Shown one piece after another: positions 14,330 to 27,590 of a DNA stretch of 64,000 bases (its first letter is position 1; every line of letters starts with the position of its first letter). Below the pieces are notes generated by a model. It had not been told where the DNA came from. It made no database searches and saw nothing but the letters and a program-made list of their open reading frames with translations. The translations under genes were made by a program, and so were the position numbers. Source of the stretch: Atopsyche davidsoni (Eukaryota > Arthropoda > Insecta > Trichoptera > Hydrobiosidae); NCBI GenBank assembly GCA_022113835.1, contig JAILWY010000012.1, forward strand, positions 3,720,001 to 3,784,000, written 5' to 3'.

Positions 14330-14720
14330 AATTTCATCCGACCGGAAAAAGGGGTTCGGAAGTAGATCGCTGATCCCGGGGGCGCCGTTTTCCGCCTTCT
14401 CTTCTTTCTTTACTACCCCCGGGGCATCGAGAATAAAAACACATTTAACTTGCGCCCTAATTAGTGGAATACCGGAAACACCACCCGGGAACCCCGTAAC
14501 AATCCGATCCCAATCTCAAGGGGTACAAATTAAAAAAGAGATGTGAATAATGACGTGATGTTTGTAATACGGGCGCTGAGCGTTCGCATCACAAATTATA
14601 AATTAATCTTCCCCGAGGCGCGAGATGAAATTCCACCAAAATGATACTTCGTACTATTTTGAATGGGGGAATTTCGGGGACTATTTTAGATGACGTCATC
14701 GAGCTTTAATTATGTTTATT
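14330..14720. promoter_or_regulatory. GC-rich island with CRE palindrome, candidate enhancer
   Basis: About 390 bp of raised GC with CpG clusters (CCCGGGGGCGCC near 14377, CCCCCGGGG near 14416). At 14457-14465 lies a TAATTA-type homeodomain core. At 14689-14700 lies a perfect 12-bp palindrome built on the CRE/bZIP site TGACGTCA, and a related TGACGTGA is at about 14552. No long open frame is present. The cluster is what one expects of a cis-regulatory element, but function is inferred only. Confidence 0.37.
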
Positions 14721-16429
14721 CTGTTATATATATGATAATTGCTTTCGGAATGAGTACAGCTTAATATTTGTACTAATAATATACTAATGTCTTAAAAAAA
14801 CGTCAAAAACATTTTCAGAACTAAAAATTGAGCTTAATATACTTGCCGTGTAGAAGCTTCATTAAAATGCTTTGTTTGTGAAATTTGTTCAAATTTAGCG
14901 TATAGTTATAATAGTTAATTTAACAACTTATTTTACTGATCATGTTTAAGTTAGAAACAATAATAACCTTTCAATAAAATCTTAAACTTTTATTATTCTT
15001 AAATTTATATCCAAAATATATTTTAGACGATAGTCAAGTTCTTACATCAATTTCTAAATGTTGAATAATTTTGAAAATTTTGGATCTCAAAGAACTCTTC
15101 ACAATCTTTCTTTGCTTTAAAAAATTGAAGTACTACCGGCAACTTTGATTTTACTAATCTTATTAAAACTTTATAAAATCTAACCCAATACTCCAAATAT
15201 ATAGCCCTATTTAAAATGTTTTATAATATAAATAATATTATTCAGAACATCATTACCGAATCAAGCAAATTAATTCAATCGTTTTTACTGTAATTGGTTA
15301 TTATTTTTCACATATTTTCTTTAATTCTAGTGTTGTATTTTTCACTCGTGTAACAAGCACATTTATAACAGTAGCAAAAATATGTATCCGATTTAATTTT
15401 AATAATTATATTCTATCATAACTAATCAAACTACTTAAAGAGGTTGCTATTTGTACAAATCAAGAACTATTTGAGTAAAGATCTCTGATCCAAAATTCAG
15501 AGACAGCATGAAGTTATAAACCCAACAAAACTAACCAAATATTCGACCCTCAAAGGTTCTTCATTTATCAGATAAAATAAACTTTAAATGATTATTTTAA
15601 GTAAAGCCTGGAAAAAAAATTCGATCCTATTTATAAACATTGCACAGTACGCAATAAAAGTGTATTTTTTAAATTAAATTCGTTTTTAGGGAATTTTTAT
15701 TTTCATTATCTGAAATCTGGCAGGATCTCTTATCACGTGAAGGGAATTATCCGTGGGAGATAAGACGAAGAGAATTCTACAGAACGACCATAAATTAAAT
15801 AAAAAGAACGAACCTTTTCTTTTATTTTTAATTTCATTTCATTTTGTCAATGCAGAACGGTATATCAACGTTTTTTTAATGGGTGCTTCCATTTTGAATA
15901 AATTGATACATTTTTTTTGTTTTTTTTAAAATAAAACTGTTTTTTCTATTGAAATCTGTAGTCAGAGCTTTGATTTACATTCCTCCAACCTACGCTCGTT
16001 TTTTGTGAGTTTATCGGGATGAGATTGATATCTTTAAGCGCTTTTCTATTGTTCGTCCATTTTTCCAATACTCAACTCTTTTTCGAATAGAGTAACCGTT
16101 ATCAAGAACTTATTCAGGTTTTCTTGAATTATTCAGGAAAACAACAGACTTTTTTTATTATACAAACAATATATTTAAATAATAGTCATAATAAACACAA
16201 CAAATGGTTGCAGTCAAAATTTAAAAAATAGCGATTTATATTTGTTGTAGTTTTTCATTTGCGTTTTTTTTATTTTTGTCGGGTTGATTATATGAAATAA
16301 TAATGACTTAATCCATAAACGAAAATGCCACTTCACTGTTACTTTATATAATAAATATTATCCATGAGATAACAGAACTTTTACATTATTGCTGAATAAT
16401 AATGGTACAATCAATCCATTGTTACGTCC
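14721..16429. other. AT-rich spacer, no gene seen
   Basis: AT-rich DNA without long frames. A short GC patch at about 15720-15785 contains no recognised site. Confidence 0.6.
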
Positions 16430-16810
16430 GACCCTCTATTCATGAAGATACAAAAAGATTCTGGTCTTTCATTATCTAGAATGGCAAAGCTCACAGGATC
16501 GAAGACGATGTTTTTCATAGATGATTTATGTTCCGAAGTTGTGGGCGACCGTGAGTTATTTAGTAATTATTTACCAACGACAACATCTCTCCACCACCTG
16601 TGGGTCTGGGAGAAGAAATAGCCGAAGCTCAATCAGATTCGACATTTCAACCGCACTGAGTGATCTATAGGACTCGGCCCGGATACCGTCGGCCCTTTGA
16701 AAACGTAGGCAGATAAATTGGAATACCTTCCTTCTGACGCATTTATAGAATCTGTCAGTAACGAAACGGTGTTTCCTAGAATATGGCAGTAATAATTTAC
16801 GGCCCAAATT
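16430..16810. other. GC-elevated non-coding island
   Basis: Raised GC, mainly at 16540-16760, with CpG words such as CTCGGCCCGG. Two overlapping minus-strand frames (16571-16807, 78 codons; 16633-16815, 60 codons) lie here in different registers. Neither has a recognisable domain. Treated as a further member of the island series. Confidence 0.28.
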
Positions 16811-17109
16811 TTCAAAAAAATAGGAAATACACCGTACGCTGGAACTTACAGACCTATATCAAAAATAACGACCGCGAGCTAAGTAATAATAAAAATAATC
16901 GCTCATATAATAACTCTCCCAATGGCTTTTTTTATATTTCGCCTTCGCCCAGCATGAAGGAGTTTTTGTAAGAAACTTTTTTCCATTTCATTTATGCAGT
17001 AGGCATACAGAATTTACCGCAACCCGATGAATAATCAACATTAAAAAGATGTATATTCCGACTTTTCATAAGCTTTTAATAACTTGAGTCGTACATTTTA
17101 ATTCGTAAG

Positions 17110-17480
17110 TTGACTTCCTTCCTGAATTAACGACGATCTTTCGAGAGGGGTAAAGGATTTGCTTAAAATTTTCTAGGCTGTTTGGTTATGCGCCGTTATT
17201 TAACGAGCTTGATCTGTGGAATTCAAAGGTTAACAATGGCACTGTTATAACCTGCCTAATACGAATCTAGATTTTTATTGTGAAACTTTGCAACGACCCC
17301 TTGGCGAGACTTGCGCTTTTTTATCATGTTGAACAAGGTACACCTTTATCAACCCGGGTCGTAAATTATACCGTAACTTTTATGCCGCTACAAAAATGGC
17401 TATAGTTGTCAGTCCGCGCGTGTCTTTTGTCGCTCTCAATAAAGAGTACGAAGAAAAGGGTACGGGCGAGATTTTCGATT
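17110..17480. other. GC-elevated non-coding island
   Basis: Intermediate-GC block with CpG words (about 17120-17480) separated by 300 bp of AT-rich DNA from the preceding island. No open frame of note and no specific motif cluster recognised. Confidence 0.28.
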
Positions 17481-19203
17481 CCTGAGACTTCAGATTGCCT
17501 GGAAAGTGATATGAAGTAGCTTTTTCGTTTTATGGACTGCAGATTTTTTTCTCCTCGTTTTCAAGATGTGAAAAAAATACAAATTCATCAAAATATTGTT
17601 TGACATATGATATCACAAAATATTAAATTATTTACCGCATATACGTTACTTTTGTGAATCGAATCAGTTAAAAATAACCAGTATTTTTTTATTTAATGAA
17701 TGAATTATTAATAAAATAAACATAACAAAAGAAGTATTCAACAAAATATACAATTCATCGAAATGAAATTACGATTGATACTGCAAGAGTTTCTTTAAAA
17801 GCACGAATTAAAACAAAAGGTATTCCAGTAAAATCTGAAGAAATTTTCCATTACAAGCTTCAATAACTATTTCCGCTGGTCTGCAAAATTATTATTTGCT
17901 GACTCTCTAGAGTTCGCTTCCCTTTTAGGCATTTTTTTATCAATGACCAGAGAACGCCACTTCAATATCATTTGTAACCTCCTAGAGTTCTCGGCCTTTG
18001 ACTCGAATGCAGAAAAGATATTAAACGTTTTTCCGATTGGTTGCTTTGCGAATCTTGCAATTTTTACTTTCAACTTGCTTTTATTCGTGTTTATTCAAAA
18101 CCACAAAGTACGCAATCTCTAATGGAAAAAATGGTTCAAGTTTTGATTAGTAATGATTTAATAAAGAATCTTTCCAGTTTCACTGACCTCTTTGTAAAAA
18201 CGTACTTTAAATATTAGTACTAATAATTAATCTGAGGGTATTCTTACAATATCAAAAATATACCTAAATTAGGTTATATGGCCGACCTTTCGAGAATATT
18301 CAAGCGCTACCTTTGAGGTCGTTATCACCTGTTTTTGCTCTTTCTAATTAGAGGTCCAATGTCACGCCCTGAAAACCCTAAACCCTCGTTTCTGCTAAAA
18401 TTCTTACACAAGTATTATCCATTATGAAAAATTAACCGATAATCAAACATTTTGATCATGCGTGATTACATACAAATTTAATAAGCTCGTGACAAAGATT
18501 TTTTATAGGTTTATATATCCATAACATAAATATTGTAATATTAACATTAATTAAGTCAAGGCTGTTCTAAGATACTAGAACCCTTATTGTTAGCTTGAAT
18601 TACAGCATCCCAAATTCCTTTTATATGCTGTGAATACTGTTAAGTCTATTTGGTATAATACTGTTAAGTTGTAATTACATAATATGTCTACTAATTTATT
18701 AGAACCCTTTCAAGTCCGGGCTTATTGGGAATTTATCGATTCTTGCCTTGGTACGTATTACGATTAAACAATAGACAGACAGTAGTGGAAGTGATAGCAT
18801 AATTTTTTTTTTGGCCTGATAGGGTCGATTTTCTTTGATGTGGCTATGATTTTCAATGATCATCCCTTAAAGCTTTAAAGCGCAACAAAACTATCACTCA
18901 ATAAATCACAGCCCCCGAGTGGCGAGAGAAGTCAAACTAAGTTCTGGTAGCTTATTATAAGTTTCATGCCCTGTTATTTGCCTGCGTTACTATTTTCTTT
19001 TCTTTCGAGTGATGTTTCAGTCTTTTGCCATTTATAAAATTTGTATTTTTTTGTTTATGCTCCTTGTTTCTTGCATATGAAGTAGATAGAAACTTATATA
19101 CTTTGTGGAATTCTTGTTACTTCCAACTTTATTTTTTTTAAGAAGCGATAAGTTTTATTTGACTTTCCAACGTAGTGTTATTTCAGTGAAAAATACTTAA
19201 TAT
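17481..19203. other. AT-rich spacer, no gene seen
   Basis: AT-rich with a 68-codon minus-strand frame (17867-18073), basic and unrecognised. A mild GC rise lies near 18290-18390. No gene supported. Confidence 0.6.
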
Positions 19204-19245
19204 TTCCCACACAAATCACGATGATATTAATTAATCATTATCAAA
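19204..19245 (+). repeat. Fragment of the tRNA-core foldback repeat (tail)
   Basis: Positions 19205-19228 are identical over 24 bases to 55421-55444, the end of the tRNA T-arm hairpin and the first bases of its flank (words CCCACACAAATC then ACGATGATATT). The following bases keep the ATTAATCAT word seen in the 55 kb copy. The rest of the element is absent, so this is a truncated copy or deletion remnant. It shows the family is dispersed in the window. Confidence 0.6.
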
Positions 19246-20980
19246 AATACTTAAAATTAAAAAAAAAAACTATGAAAATACATAAAATTGGCAAAGCTCC
19301 AGTTACTAAATATTATAGTAAAAAAATAATAATGATTCTAAAAATCCACTTATAAATTAAGAAAATAAAATCTAATGATAGAATATTTATATGTTTATTA
19401 TTGAAAGATAATAATTATTTGCATAAATATTGTTTTCACTACCTGTGAATACTTGATACGTCTTTTCAGGATTCGGTGAGTCACAATACCATTATTAGTT
19501 ACGAAACATATTATTACCTGGTAATTGACTGTGGCATTTAATTGGATTCAATATTTCATGTTTCTCATCATTAGCTACTTACATGTAACTCATTACCTCC
19601 ATCAGTAATTAATCAATGGTTTAGTTTCACACAATACAGTTTATGGGTATTTAAGAAACACAAGACATAGTGTGTGTATATTTTGAAGAGACAGGTAAAT
19701 GGATTTCTCGGGCGAGATGAGAATATATTAAATTTATTATCAGATAAGTCTGAATAATTCGCTCTTGTGACCTTACCGTCAAAATCTTGTGAGGAATACC
19801 AAGTCTATTATACCTGCGAGGCACGGAGCATGTTTATTCGCTTCCGTAACAAAATCTACTATTACATTATACTGGAGTTATCTTAAAATTATGAGATTAT
19901 AGACATTTAATAAGAACCCTTGAGCGTAACAAGAATAAATACATTGTATCGAATATACAATACATTCAATATGCAGATAATAAGGAATTTAATCACGAGT
20001 AAATAGATGACAGAAAACTCTGCATCGATATTCACAACCGGTTCAATTCTTATCACTCCATACTTCAAAGAAATAATCAATTAACTATTTTGTAAATATA
20101 ACAATTTTGAAAGCGTTTAGTAAGCCTATTTCAAATAAATTTAGTCTGATTGTGTCACTTTTGATTTTAACACAATAAAATATTTCCTTAAACCGTTTTG
20201 CACACTGCTTTTTAAACTATGTGCATGTGTAAAATTTGAATACATGAATAATTTGTGTGTGTCTGTGTGTGTATTGATATTCGAGTATTTAATATTTTAC
20301 GTTACATGTTTCCATATTTATAGATGAATAATGTGATAAAAGGTACATAAAACAGGGCAAGTAATCTTATAATTTTTAATTGAAATGTAAATTTAAGGAA
20401 TGAAATTGGTTGTCGAAGAATGCGGCAAAAAAACTTCAGAAAATATAAAAAATGTCTGACTCAATGGATTCTTGTGTCACTCAACAGTCGACTGAACGTA
20501 ATCTGAACTTTTAGATATACTTTTAAATCCTGATGAAGCCTTAATATTCTCTCGGATATTCTAGATGATTTTTTTTATCCATAAAAACATTTCACGGTAT
20601 AATAGAACTGTACTATTTTCCTGGACTCGTTTATTTCTTAAACGAGTTCTTATCTTTTTAATAATAATCCAAATTAAAAAAAAATATTGCTGCCATGTTG
20701 TATTTAAACATTTAACTGTCCCATTTTTTAATGTCCAATGTTATAAGAGAAGTTAAACCTTTGTCTAAATCCCTAATTCTCGGAATGGATTATAACAACA
20801 TTACTTTCATACAACCTCTTCCGATTTTCATTAACTCCAACTGAAAGTATGATTTCATTTGTATTAACGAATGTATATTTATTTATAAAATATTTTAATG
20901 TTTGCTTAAAATTACACATTATTTATAATATACAGAGACGCCCGTAACGGAAGGCGAAAAACCATAAATCTTTTCTAGCA
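19246..20980. other. AT-rich spacer, no gene seen
   Basis: AT-rich, with a short imperfect TG run at about 20255-20274. The 63-codon frame at 20565-20756 is unrecognised. At about 20532 a CTGATGA word occurs, but no GAAA box at the right spacing follows, so no ribozyme is called. Confidence 0.6.
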
Positions 20981-21320
20981 AATAAGTTAACCTACCCCGC
21001 TACTTCGCGTTACACTCTCCTGACATTTCAGGCATGACTGCTCTTTTCCTTGGCCTATATCTTTCACCAATTGTTGCACAACACTTTTCCTGTAAGATTT
21101 GTAGTAGATGTTAAAATTACCTACGTGACATTTTTCCAATCCTCCTCCAGTAAACGAAGCGGCCTCGCTGAAAAATACAAAATACCTCTGAAGCGAATCG
21201 TGGAATATGGACACCGTTTTCAAATTACAAGAGATATCTTTTAGATAATGATTTTTCGTCACGTTTCTTATTACTCGAATGCTTTTTGAGAGTTATATTC
21301 TGAAGCTGCGACATCGTTTT
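20981..21320. other. GC-elevated non-coding island
   Basis: Raised GC block, with opposed overlapping frames at 20987-21262 (minus, 91 codons) and 21050-21244 (plus, 64 codons). Neither translation shows a known domain. Likely another non-coding element whose low stop-codon density creates both frames. Confidence 0.28.
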
Positions 21321-24300
21321 GATCCGTTCTGATCTCTTTATTAACTCTTTGTCAAAAATCTGGCATGGCATTCATCATTTATCTTGCATATTTTTTTATC
21401 TCCTCCATTTGAATAATTGATCTACTTTTGAATTCGATTTATTCAGTTCTTGATTTCTGGATTTTACAATAAATTCAAATAAAAAAAATGTTTGTAAATT
21501 GAAATGGTAACAAAAAAATTATAATCCATAATAATATAAATACGAACACAGAATAAACCCTATTTTTTCGGATGTTAAATCTACTCAAAATTCAATTCAA
21601 CGTTCCCGTTACAGTAATAGAGCTTTTTTCAAGGAATATAATAAATATTTAAATGAGGTTCAATTTTCCAAGTTCGCTGAACATCTATTTAATTTTTCAC
21701 CATTGATATTTTGCTTTGACAGAAATTTTGAGAAAACACATTTAAATTACTTTAAGATTCTTATATCATCATAGTAAATCAATAATAGACAAAAATTAAT
21801 TGAAGCCTATCTATCTATAAATAGAACGTACTTAAACGTATTTTATACTTTTTTTTACTAAAAGTCAATTAGAGCTGTTCATGCTTTTTGATAATTACCT
21901 AATATATATATATATGTATATATGCATAAATTATTAAAATTTGAAGTAATTTCATTGTTTAAAAAATACTTCAACAATAGGTTGTCTTTATTTCCGAAAG
22001 TCAAATTATTTGTTTGTGATAAAGTTGGTTCTGCTATTTTGAGTTACCTCACCACGTTATTATCTGTAAATGATTCTACGTTTCTAGTTCCAGACCATTG
22101 CTTAACAAGTTAGTTTCTGACTTTGAAATATATGCGGCACCCTCGTCTGGCAGTCTTACCAACAACCAGCCGCGGAGAGAAGTATACCTTGGCGGTGAAA
22201 CATCATAGGTAGATATTCGACCTACAGCCATGTATCCACTGTGGGGCAATTACCACTCTTACAGACTCCTCGTTAATAATCTTTTCAAAATTTATATCGA
22301 AGGTTTGTTAATAATCATAACTTCATTTAGTTTTGAGCGCCTAGAGGGTTGAAATAAAGTTAAATTACCATAATTTAACATTTTCAGTATTTTACCTGTA
22401 TTAAGTAACGAGAGATAAAGCTTTAGGCATTTGAAAGATCAGACAAAAAATATATCCAAATACTATGGAATTATTTATATAATTATATAATTTTCTATTT
22501 TCATGCTATAATTCTGAAATGTAAAATATTTTATAATTAATGATTGTGAGAAAGTAAATCTATGTATTATTTTTTAAAAATAAACAGACGTATTCTTATA
22601 AAAATAAGAATCGAAAAGACTTCTAAAAATAGTTAAATTAACAAGTGGGAACTCTGAAACTATTAGATATATAATTTTAGAAAGCACCCTTCTTCTAGCA
22701 TAACATTTAAACTGCAATTTATAAATAAGCTTGGCGTGAAAAGACTTCACCATTAGTAAAAGACGGTATGTTGTTTTTTTTTTAAATGTCACTTAAAATT
22801 AATAATAACATATAAGTTGTTAGTGAAGCTCAGAATTAATATACAACTTTATATGCTACAATTCTCTAAGCATGTAATGTCTTCATGGAGCTTTATTAAA
22901 TTTGCCGGTTGCTGGATGAAAGTAGGGCGCATCTAGTCAAATTTTAGGAGGAGATAATTTGGAATTCATTCATGGCGTGTACAATGATGGTGTTTTAATA
23001 GTCATCATGGGCTGGCACGCCTTAACAAGAGTGTAATGCCATCTGTTACCGTAAGTCGGTTGTGATCCACCTTTCATATTTGATTAAGTTGGAATTAATA
23101 ATCCTCGCGTTGGTAGCACCGCAATCAAGACAAGCACTCCATAATAAATTCAGGTGTGTTATTGCCATGTTGGCATTACCACGTCTCGGAGGTGGGAGGA
23201 GCTCATCAGTAAAGCGTTTCATGAAACTGAGTATTTGCTAAACAGTAGTCTTAAAATTAATTTATTTTACGTTGCCGTACTGTGATAAGATTCGACGATG
23301 TAATATCAGCATTTAACTCCTTATGAAACATATACCAAAAAAATTACAATTAATTTTAGAAGGCCACATGATTTTTACGTCAACAACTACGAAAGAAACT
23401 AGAAATAAAATATTGAAAATATATAATATACTTGGAGACCTTGTTCTCCTCCCACGAATTTTTTGATTACAAGAGTGTTTGTGGAAGAAACATTCACATG
23501 AAAACAATTAGTGTATCTTGTAGATTTAGGGGATGTAAAAATAATTAATACCGATAAATCAGGACTAAATGTGATGTAATTGATTGGTTTACACAAAATA
23601 ACGAGATTAATGTCAATTATATTTCAAGATTAAGAAGTATTAGCTCTTGGAATAAAATCATTATAAATAAAACTATTTCGGATAAGGGTGTAATTAAATA
23701 TTAGTTTATGTTTAGATTTTATAGGATGTTCGAGTCGTTTAAAAACTTTGACTTTTTTTAAAAATAATATAATTGTATCAAGCATAAGCTGTGGGAATTT
23801 AATTTCTCAGACTTTATTAAAAAGAACTACGAGTTTTACAGCATTCCGGACAAAATAAGAATCCTGCCAACGTTGCACGCCAAAAAGACTTGCTATAATT
23901 GAAGTCGAGAATTCTGAGGTAGCACTTTATAATACGGAGACGTAGTAGATATCTTTATTAATAATTTAAATTACTTATCCTTCCCATAAACTCTCAGATT
24001 TAAAATCTTAAAAAATGGTTATAGCCTTTTCACTACTTGAATAATACAATTATTGATATTTGTCACTAAGAAGATATGCTTTAAAAATTTATAGCAATTA
24101 ATCTTGTTGAGTGTGCGTGACTATTAAATCTGTTATTCCAAGATGTTTGTACATGATTCCATGTTTTCCTTCGCCACACTTCTTACAAATGCAAAACTTG
24201 TGCAGATGGGATGATGTCATATAATACGTGGTATTGAAAATATAAAATTATATATCATAGTCATTTCTTTTATACTTGATTATTAGCAACAATATATTGA

Positions 24301-24460
24301 GATTTTTTTTAATGACATATTTTTTAAATGTTTTATATGATATTTAGAAATTACATAATCAATGCTGAAAGCTGTAACAAAATAGCAATATCAAACATTT
24401 TTGTTTCTGTGTTTGTTGAATATTTAAATATTCACATAAATAATATAATTTGTATTTTAT
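21321..24460. other. AT-rich spacer with two mixed-GC patches
   Basis: AT-rich with patches of higher GC at 22120-22280 and 22905-23225. The second has few homopolymers and holds E-box-like CAGGTG near 23152, so it may be a weaker regulatory island. A TA-rich simple run lies at 21901-21922. Short frames (22574-22792, 23313-23507 and 23399-23596 minus; 21922-22113 and 24328-24591 plus) are hydrophobic or low complexity and are not supported as genes. Confidence 0.5.
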
Positions 24461-24785
24461 TTTCGCAATGCTTTATTCACCCCGCTCATTTCGAGAAGCA
24501 ATTTAACTTCTTTCTACTGTACTGCCTCCATGTTAGGTTTTGTGTGTTGGGGATTGTTTCACGGCTCTGTAGCTTCACACCCGTTATATAAAGTGACTCC
24601 AAAATAAGCGGAAACCCACCACCTGCCCCGTGTATAGAAATAAGGCCTAATTTCCACTCCGACCACAAAGACCGAATTCTCAGGCCAGAGTCAAAAACGT
24701 TTCCTTTCGGTTCGAACGTGGATTTATCATTTCCACGGGCCTCCGCCGTTTTCGAGGATTTACCTCGCACCTTTTATAATAAATA
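24461..24785. promoter_or_regulatory. GC-rich island, candidate enhancer
   Basis: About 320 bp of raised GC, densest at 24600-24775, with CpG words and a Runt-type ACCACA at about 24662. A 94-codon minus-strand frame (24486-24770) spans it. Its translation is glycine-, serine- and lysine-rich and matches no family I know. Considered non-coding by analogy with the other islands. Confidence 0.3.
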
Positions 24786-27130
24786 CATGTGCTTTAATGT
24801 TTGAGAAGAAGTATAATTATGTGTCTACAGTATAACTAGAATTTATTTTACTTAAATTTTAATTCACGGTTATTAGAACCACCATTTATAGATATTGCAG
24901 CCTGGTACCATAAAAATTTTAACCAACGTAGGTCTACAACACCAGTGAGTATATCTATCAAAGATACATATTGCCTACAAAAAAAGTTTTATATAAACAT
25001 TTATTTGAAATAAGTAAATTAAAAGCAAACAAAAAATACCTGACTCCATCAATCACTTTCAATCCACTACCGGATGAAAACCTTTTTGTATCGTTCCGTT
25101 GTTCTCTATTAGAGAAAGCTGTCTCTCGTCTCGTACACTTTAAAAAGTCTCGGTTTGTATTATTCGCCTCACCTTTGTGCGTTTGTCGTTATTCATCTCA
25201 AGGGTAAGCGCTTTGAGTTCAACATCCGAACAATGTTTCCGGCCTGCCTCTTCCCTAGTGATGGGCGGAATCGATTTATTTCTAAAATCGATTTAATTTA
25301 AAAAAAATTTGAAAACAATCGAAATATCAAATTAAACATCAACGTATCGAATTTCTGACTGGTTGATTGTACTATTATTTTTTTTAATAAAAATAATAAT
25401 TTATTGTTTGTTTTCCTGAAATGAATTTAAAAAAATTATTTTCAGTTTAACATTATTATTTCGATGAATCAAACATATCCAATTATTCCCAGCCTTATCT
25501 ACCTTACTTTTTTCACCAATTATATGATCACGTCCGACACAGCTTGTGTCGGAAACCGCACATTTTCTTTCCGTTCTTTCCATGTCATTTTAAGCATGAA
25601 TCTCTCCATTCTTCTCTGCGTGACTCGGAGTTGGCAGATTTCCCAGGAGGTTTCATGTTTGACTTGCGGTCAGAAGTTACTAAATATTACTTTGTACTAA
25701 ATTTCATTACATAATAACATTCAGAAAAAGAGTTTCTTCGTTGCGTTCTTCGGGCTGAAAGTTAAATCAAAATTTACGTTAGTACATGTAAAAGATATTA
25801 TTATGTTTATTTGTGTCTCTGGGTGGCTGAAATTTCAGTAAAGGATATGTAGTACCACACGTGTCCACTTATACGCTAGTGAAAAAGTTTTTTATTATAT
25901 TCTCGAAGTAAGAAAGAACCTTACTGATTTTTTCCTTTCTAAAAGCTAACCAGACTGACAGTTTTCTGAAGTGGATTTCTTTTCGCTGGTAATCTACTTA
26001 ATACATCTAGACTTATATCATAGTGCTTTCTTAAATCTTACATAGATTAGAAAAAATGATCCGTGACACTTTTATAAATGTATATTTCAACCCGAATCAA
26101 AAAATTTCTCCACTAGGTACTCGGTATTTACTTTGCATAATCGAAATTATTGTAAAATTAAATTTCACCATCAATGAATAGATTCATTAATACTAACAAT
26201 CATTTAAAAATTAATTATTTGTTTTTAGCCTCTACGGCGTCAATAATACTTGGCATATACGATACCCTTTTGGAACTCCTACACTTCAAGTGCTCGACAT
26301 TTACATAATGTGAGGTTTACCTTTATCCACACTTCTACGCTATATGGAATTGACAAAACACAAATACCAGTGGATGAATATTAGTGTAAGAGATAAACCC
26401 GTTAAGTTTAAAATAACTTTCTAACTAGAACGAACTCTCGTTTAGTTTTTTTTTTTTATAAATATCAAACCTTGATTGAACGATTTCGATTCTCAATCAT
26501 TGCATACTTAAAAAAAAATTTTTTCTTCATGACACGTCACTTACACTCGAAAGCTGCCAATTTGTGTATTTTTTCAAATATATCGACGCTGAAAAAAATA
26601 AATTACTCACACGTTTCATTCTAAAGTTGAGTATTTCAAAGTCATTTTTCATGGATAAAATATTAAAAGTTTTACGGAAATTTTCTAAAACTTGACATTC
26701 ATAAATAATTTTTAAGATTAAACATTATCGTGCTTATCATATTTTGTAAAAAGTCTTTAAAATCTTTGCATGCATAATTACTTTTAAATCAGATGAACAA
26801 CCTTAATATACTCTTTTATTAACATATACGGAGATTAAAAATTTAACAACATAACATGTAAAAAAATTCCGCAAGGAAAATTCTTTGAAAAAAATTCATG
26901 AACTTGATGTTTATAATATAAGGATTAAATATTTTAATGTAAGAAATAAAAAATTCTAAAAATTGGTTTTATGAAATCACTTCCTACAAATACTACCAAT
27001 TTATGTCCGGCGAAAAACATTGAGGGTAGGTGTGATTAATAAAATTTAAATACATAACGACTAATATTGATGAGTGTAAAACTATTGAATATAGATTTCA
27101 TGGGTGTTGAGCCGCGTCAGATTGCTAAAG
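24786..27130. other. AT-rich spacer with small GC patches
   Basis: Mostly AT-rich. A mixed patch at 25040-25260 ends in a sequence resembling a hAT terminal repeat, listed separately. Opposed frames at 25401-25583 (minus) and 25464-25700 (plus) are unrecognised. A short intermediate-GC patch lies at 26225-26350. No gene seen. Confidence 0.55.
25254..25310. mobile_element. Possible hAT-like transposon end (unpaired)
   Basis: The word AGTGATGGGCGGAATCGATT resembles terminal inverted repeats of insect hAT-type elements, which often begin CAGTGATGGGC. I found no matching inverted partner or target-site duplication nearby, so this may be a solo end, a decayed element, or chance. The following bases repeat ATCGATTTA twice. 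Confidence 0.22.
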
Positions 27131-27240
27131 ATAATGTTTCGACCTTCCGACTTTTCTAATTTCGGTCATATTATCTGAGTCGGTCATTTTGGGTTTTTCT
27201 TGAAGATGGTTCCAGTACCGAGACCAAAACGACAAAACTT
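27131..27240 (+). ncRNA. Degenerate hammerhead-like motif pair in inverted orientation
   Basis: On the plus strand TTGAAGA (27201-27207 by its last bases; expected CTGAAGA) is followed by TGGT, an imperfect stem-loop and ACCA (27223-27226), then AAAA where GAAA is expected. About 60 bases upstream, on the minus strand, GGTC-GAAAC (27145 back to 27136) gives the second half of a core in the opposite direction, with GACC at 27166-27163 read the same way. Opposed half-cores like this fit the inverted terminal structure of Penelope-like elements. The key boxes are mutated, so self-cleavage is unlikely. Confidence 0.38.
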
Positions 27241-27590
27241 GTATAAACATTACTTTTTATAATTATTCCAAAGAGTTTCGTCCATTTGGACACCACCAAA
27301 CATTAAAAAAAATAGATCAAGATCAAACGACTTCTGATTTTTTATAAACCCAGCAGTGAGAGTGAGTGCAATCAGCAAATTTGAAAACAGATTTTAAAAT
27401 GAAAATTTTATTAATTCTCGATATTATTACCAAATGTTGTATTATAAATTTTCACATTCTGTGTACGATGTTCAAAGAACCCACGATTTTTTTGTTGTTG
27501 TTAATAAATATTTAATAATTACGTCATGGGATTCATACGATTATACGATACACACCATTTTTTTAATTTGTCTTAATAAACAAATTTCCA

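Noticed and set aside
20530..20560. Hammerhead-like CTGATGA at 20.53 kb
   Set aside because: The first box is present but no GAAA box or plausible helix II follows at the right distance.
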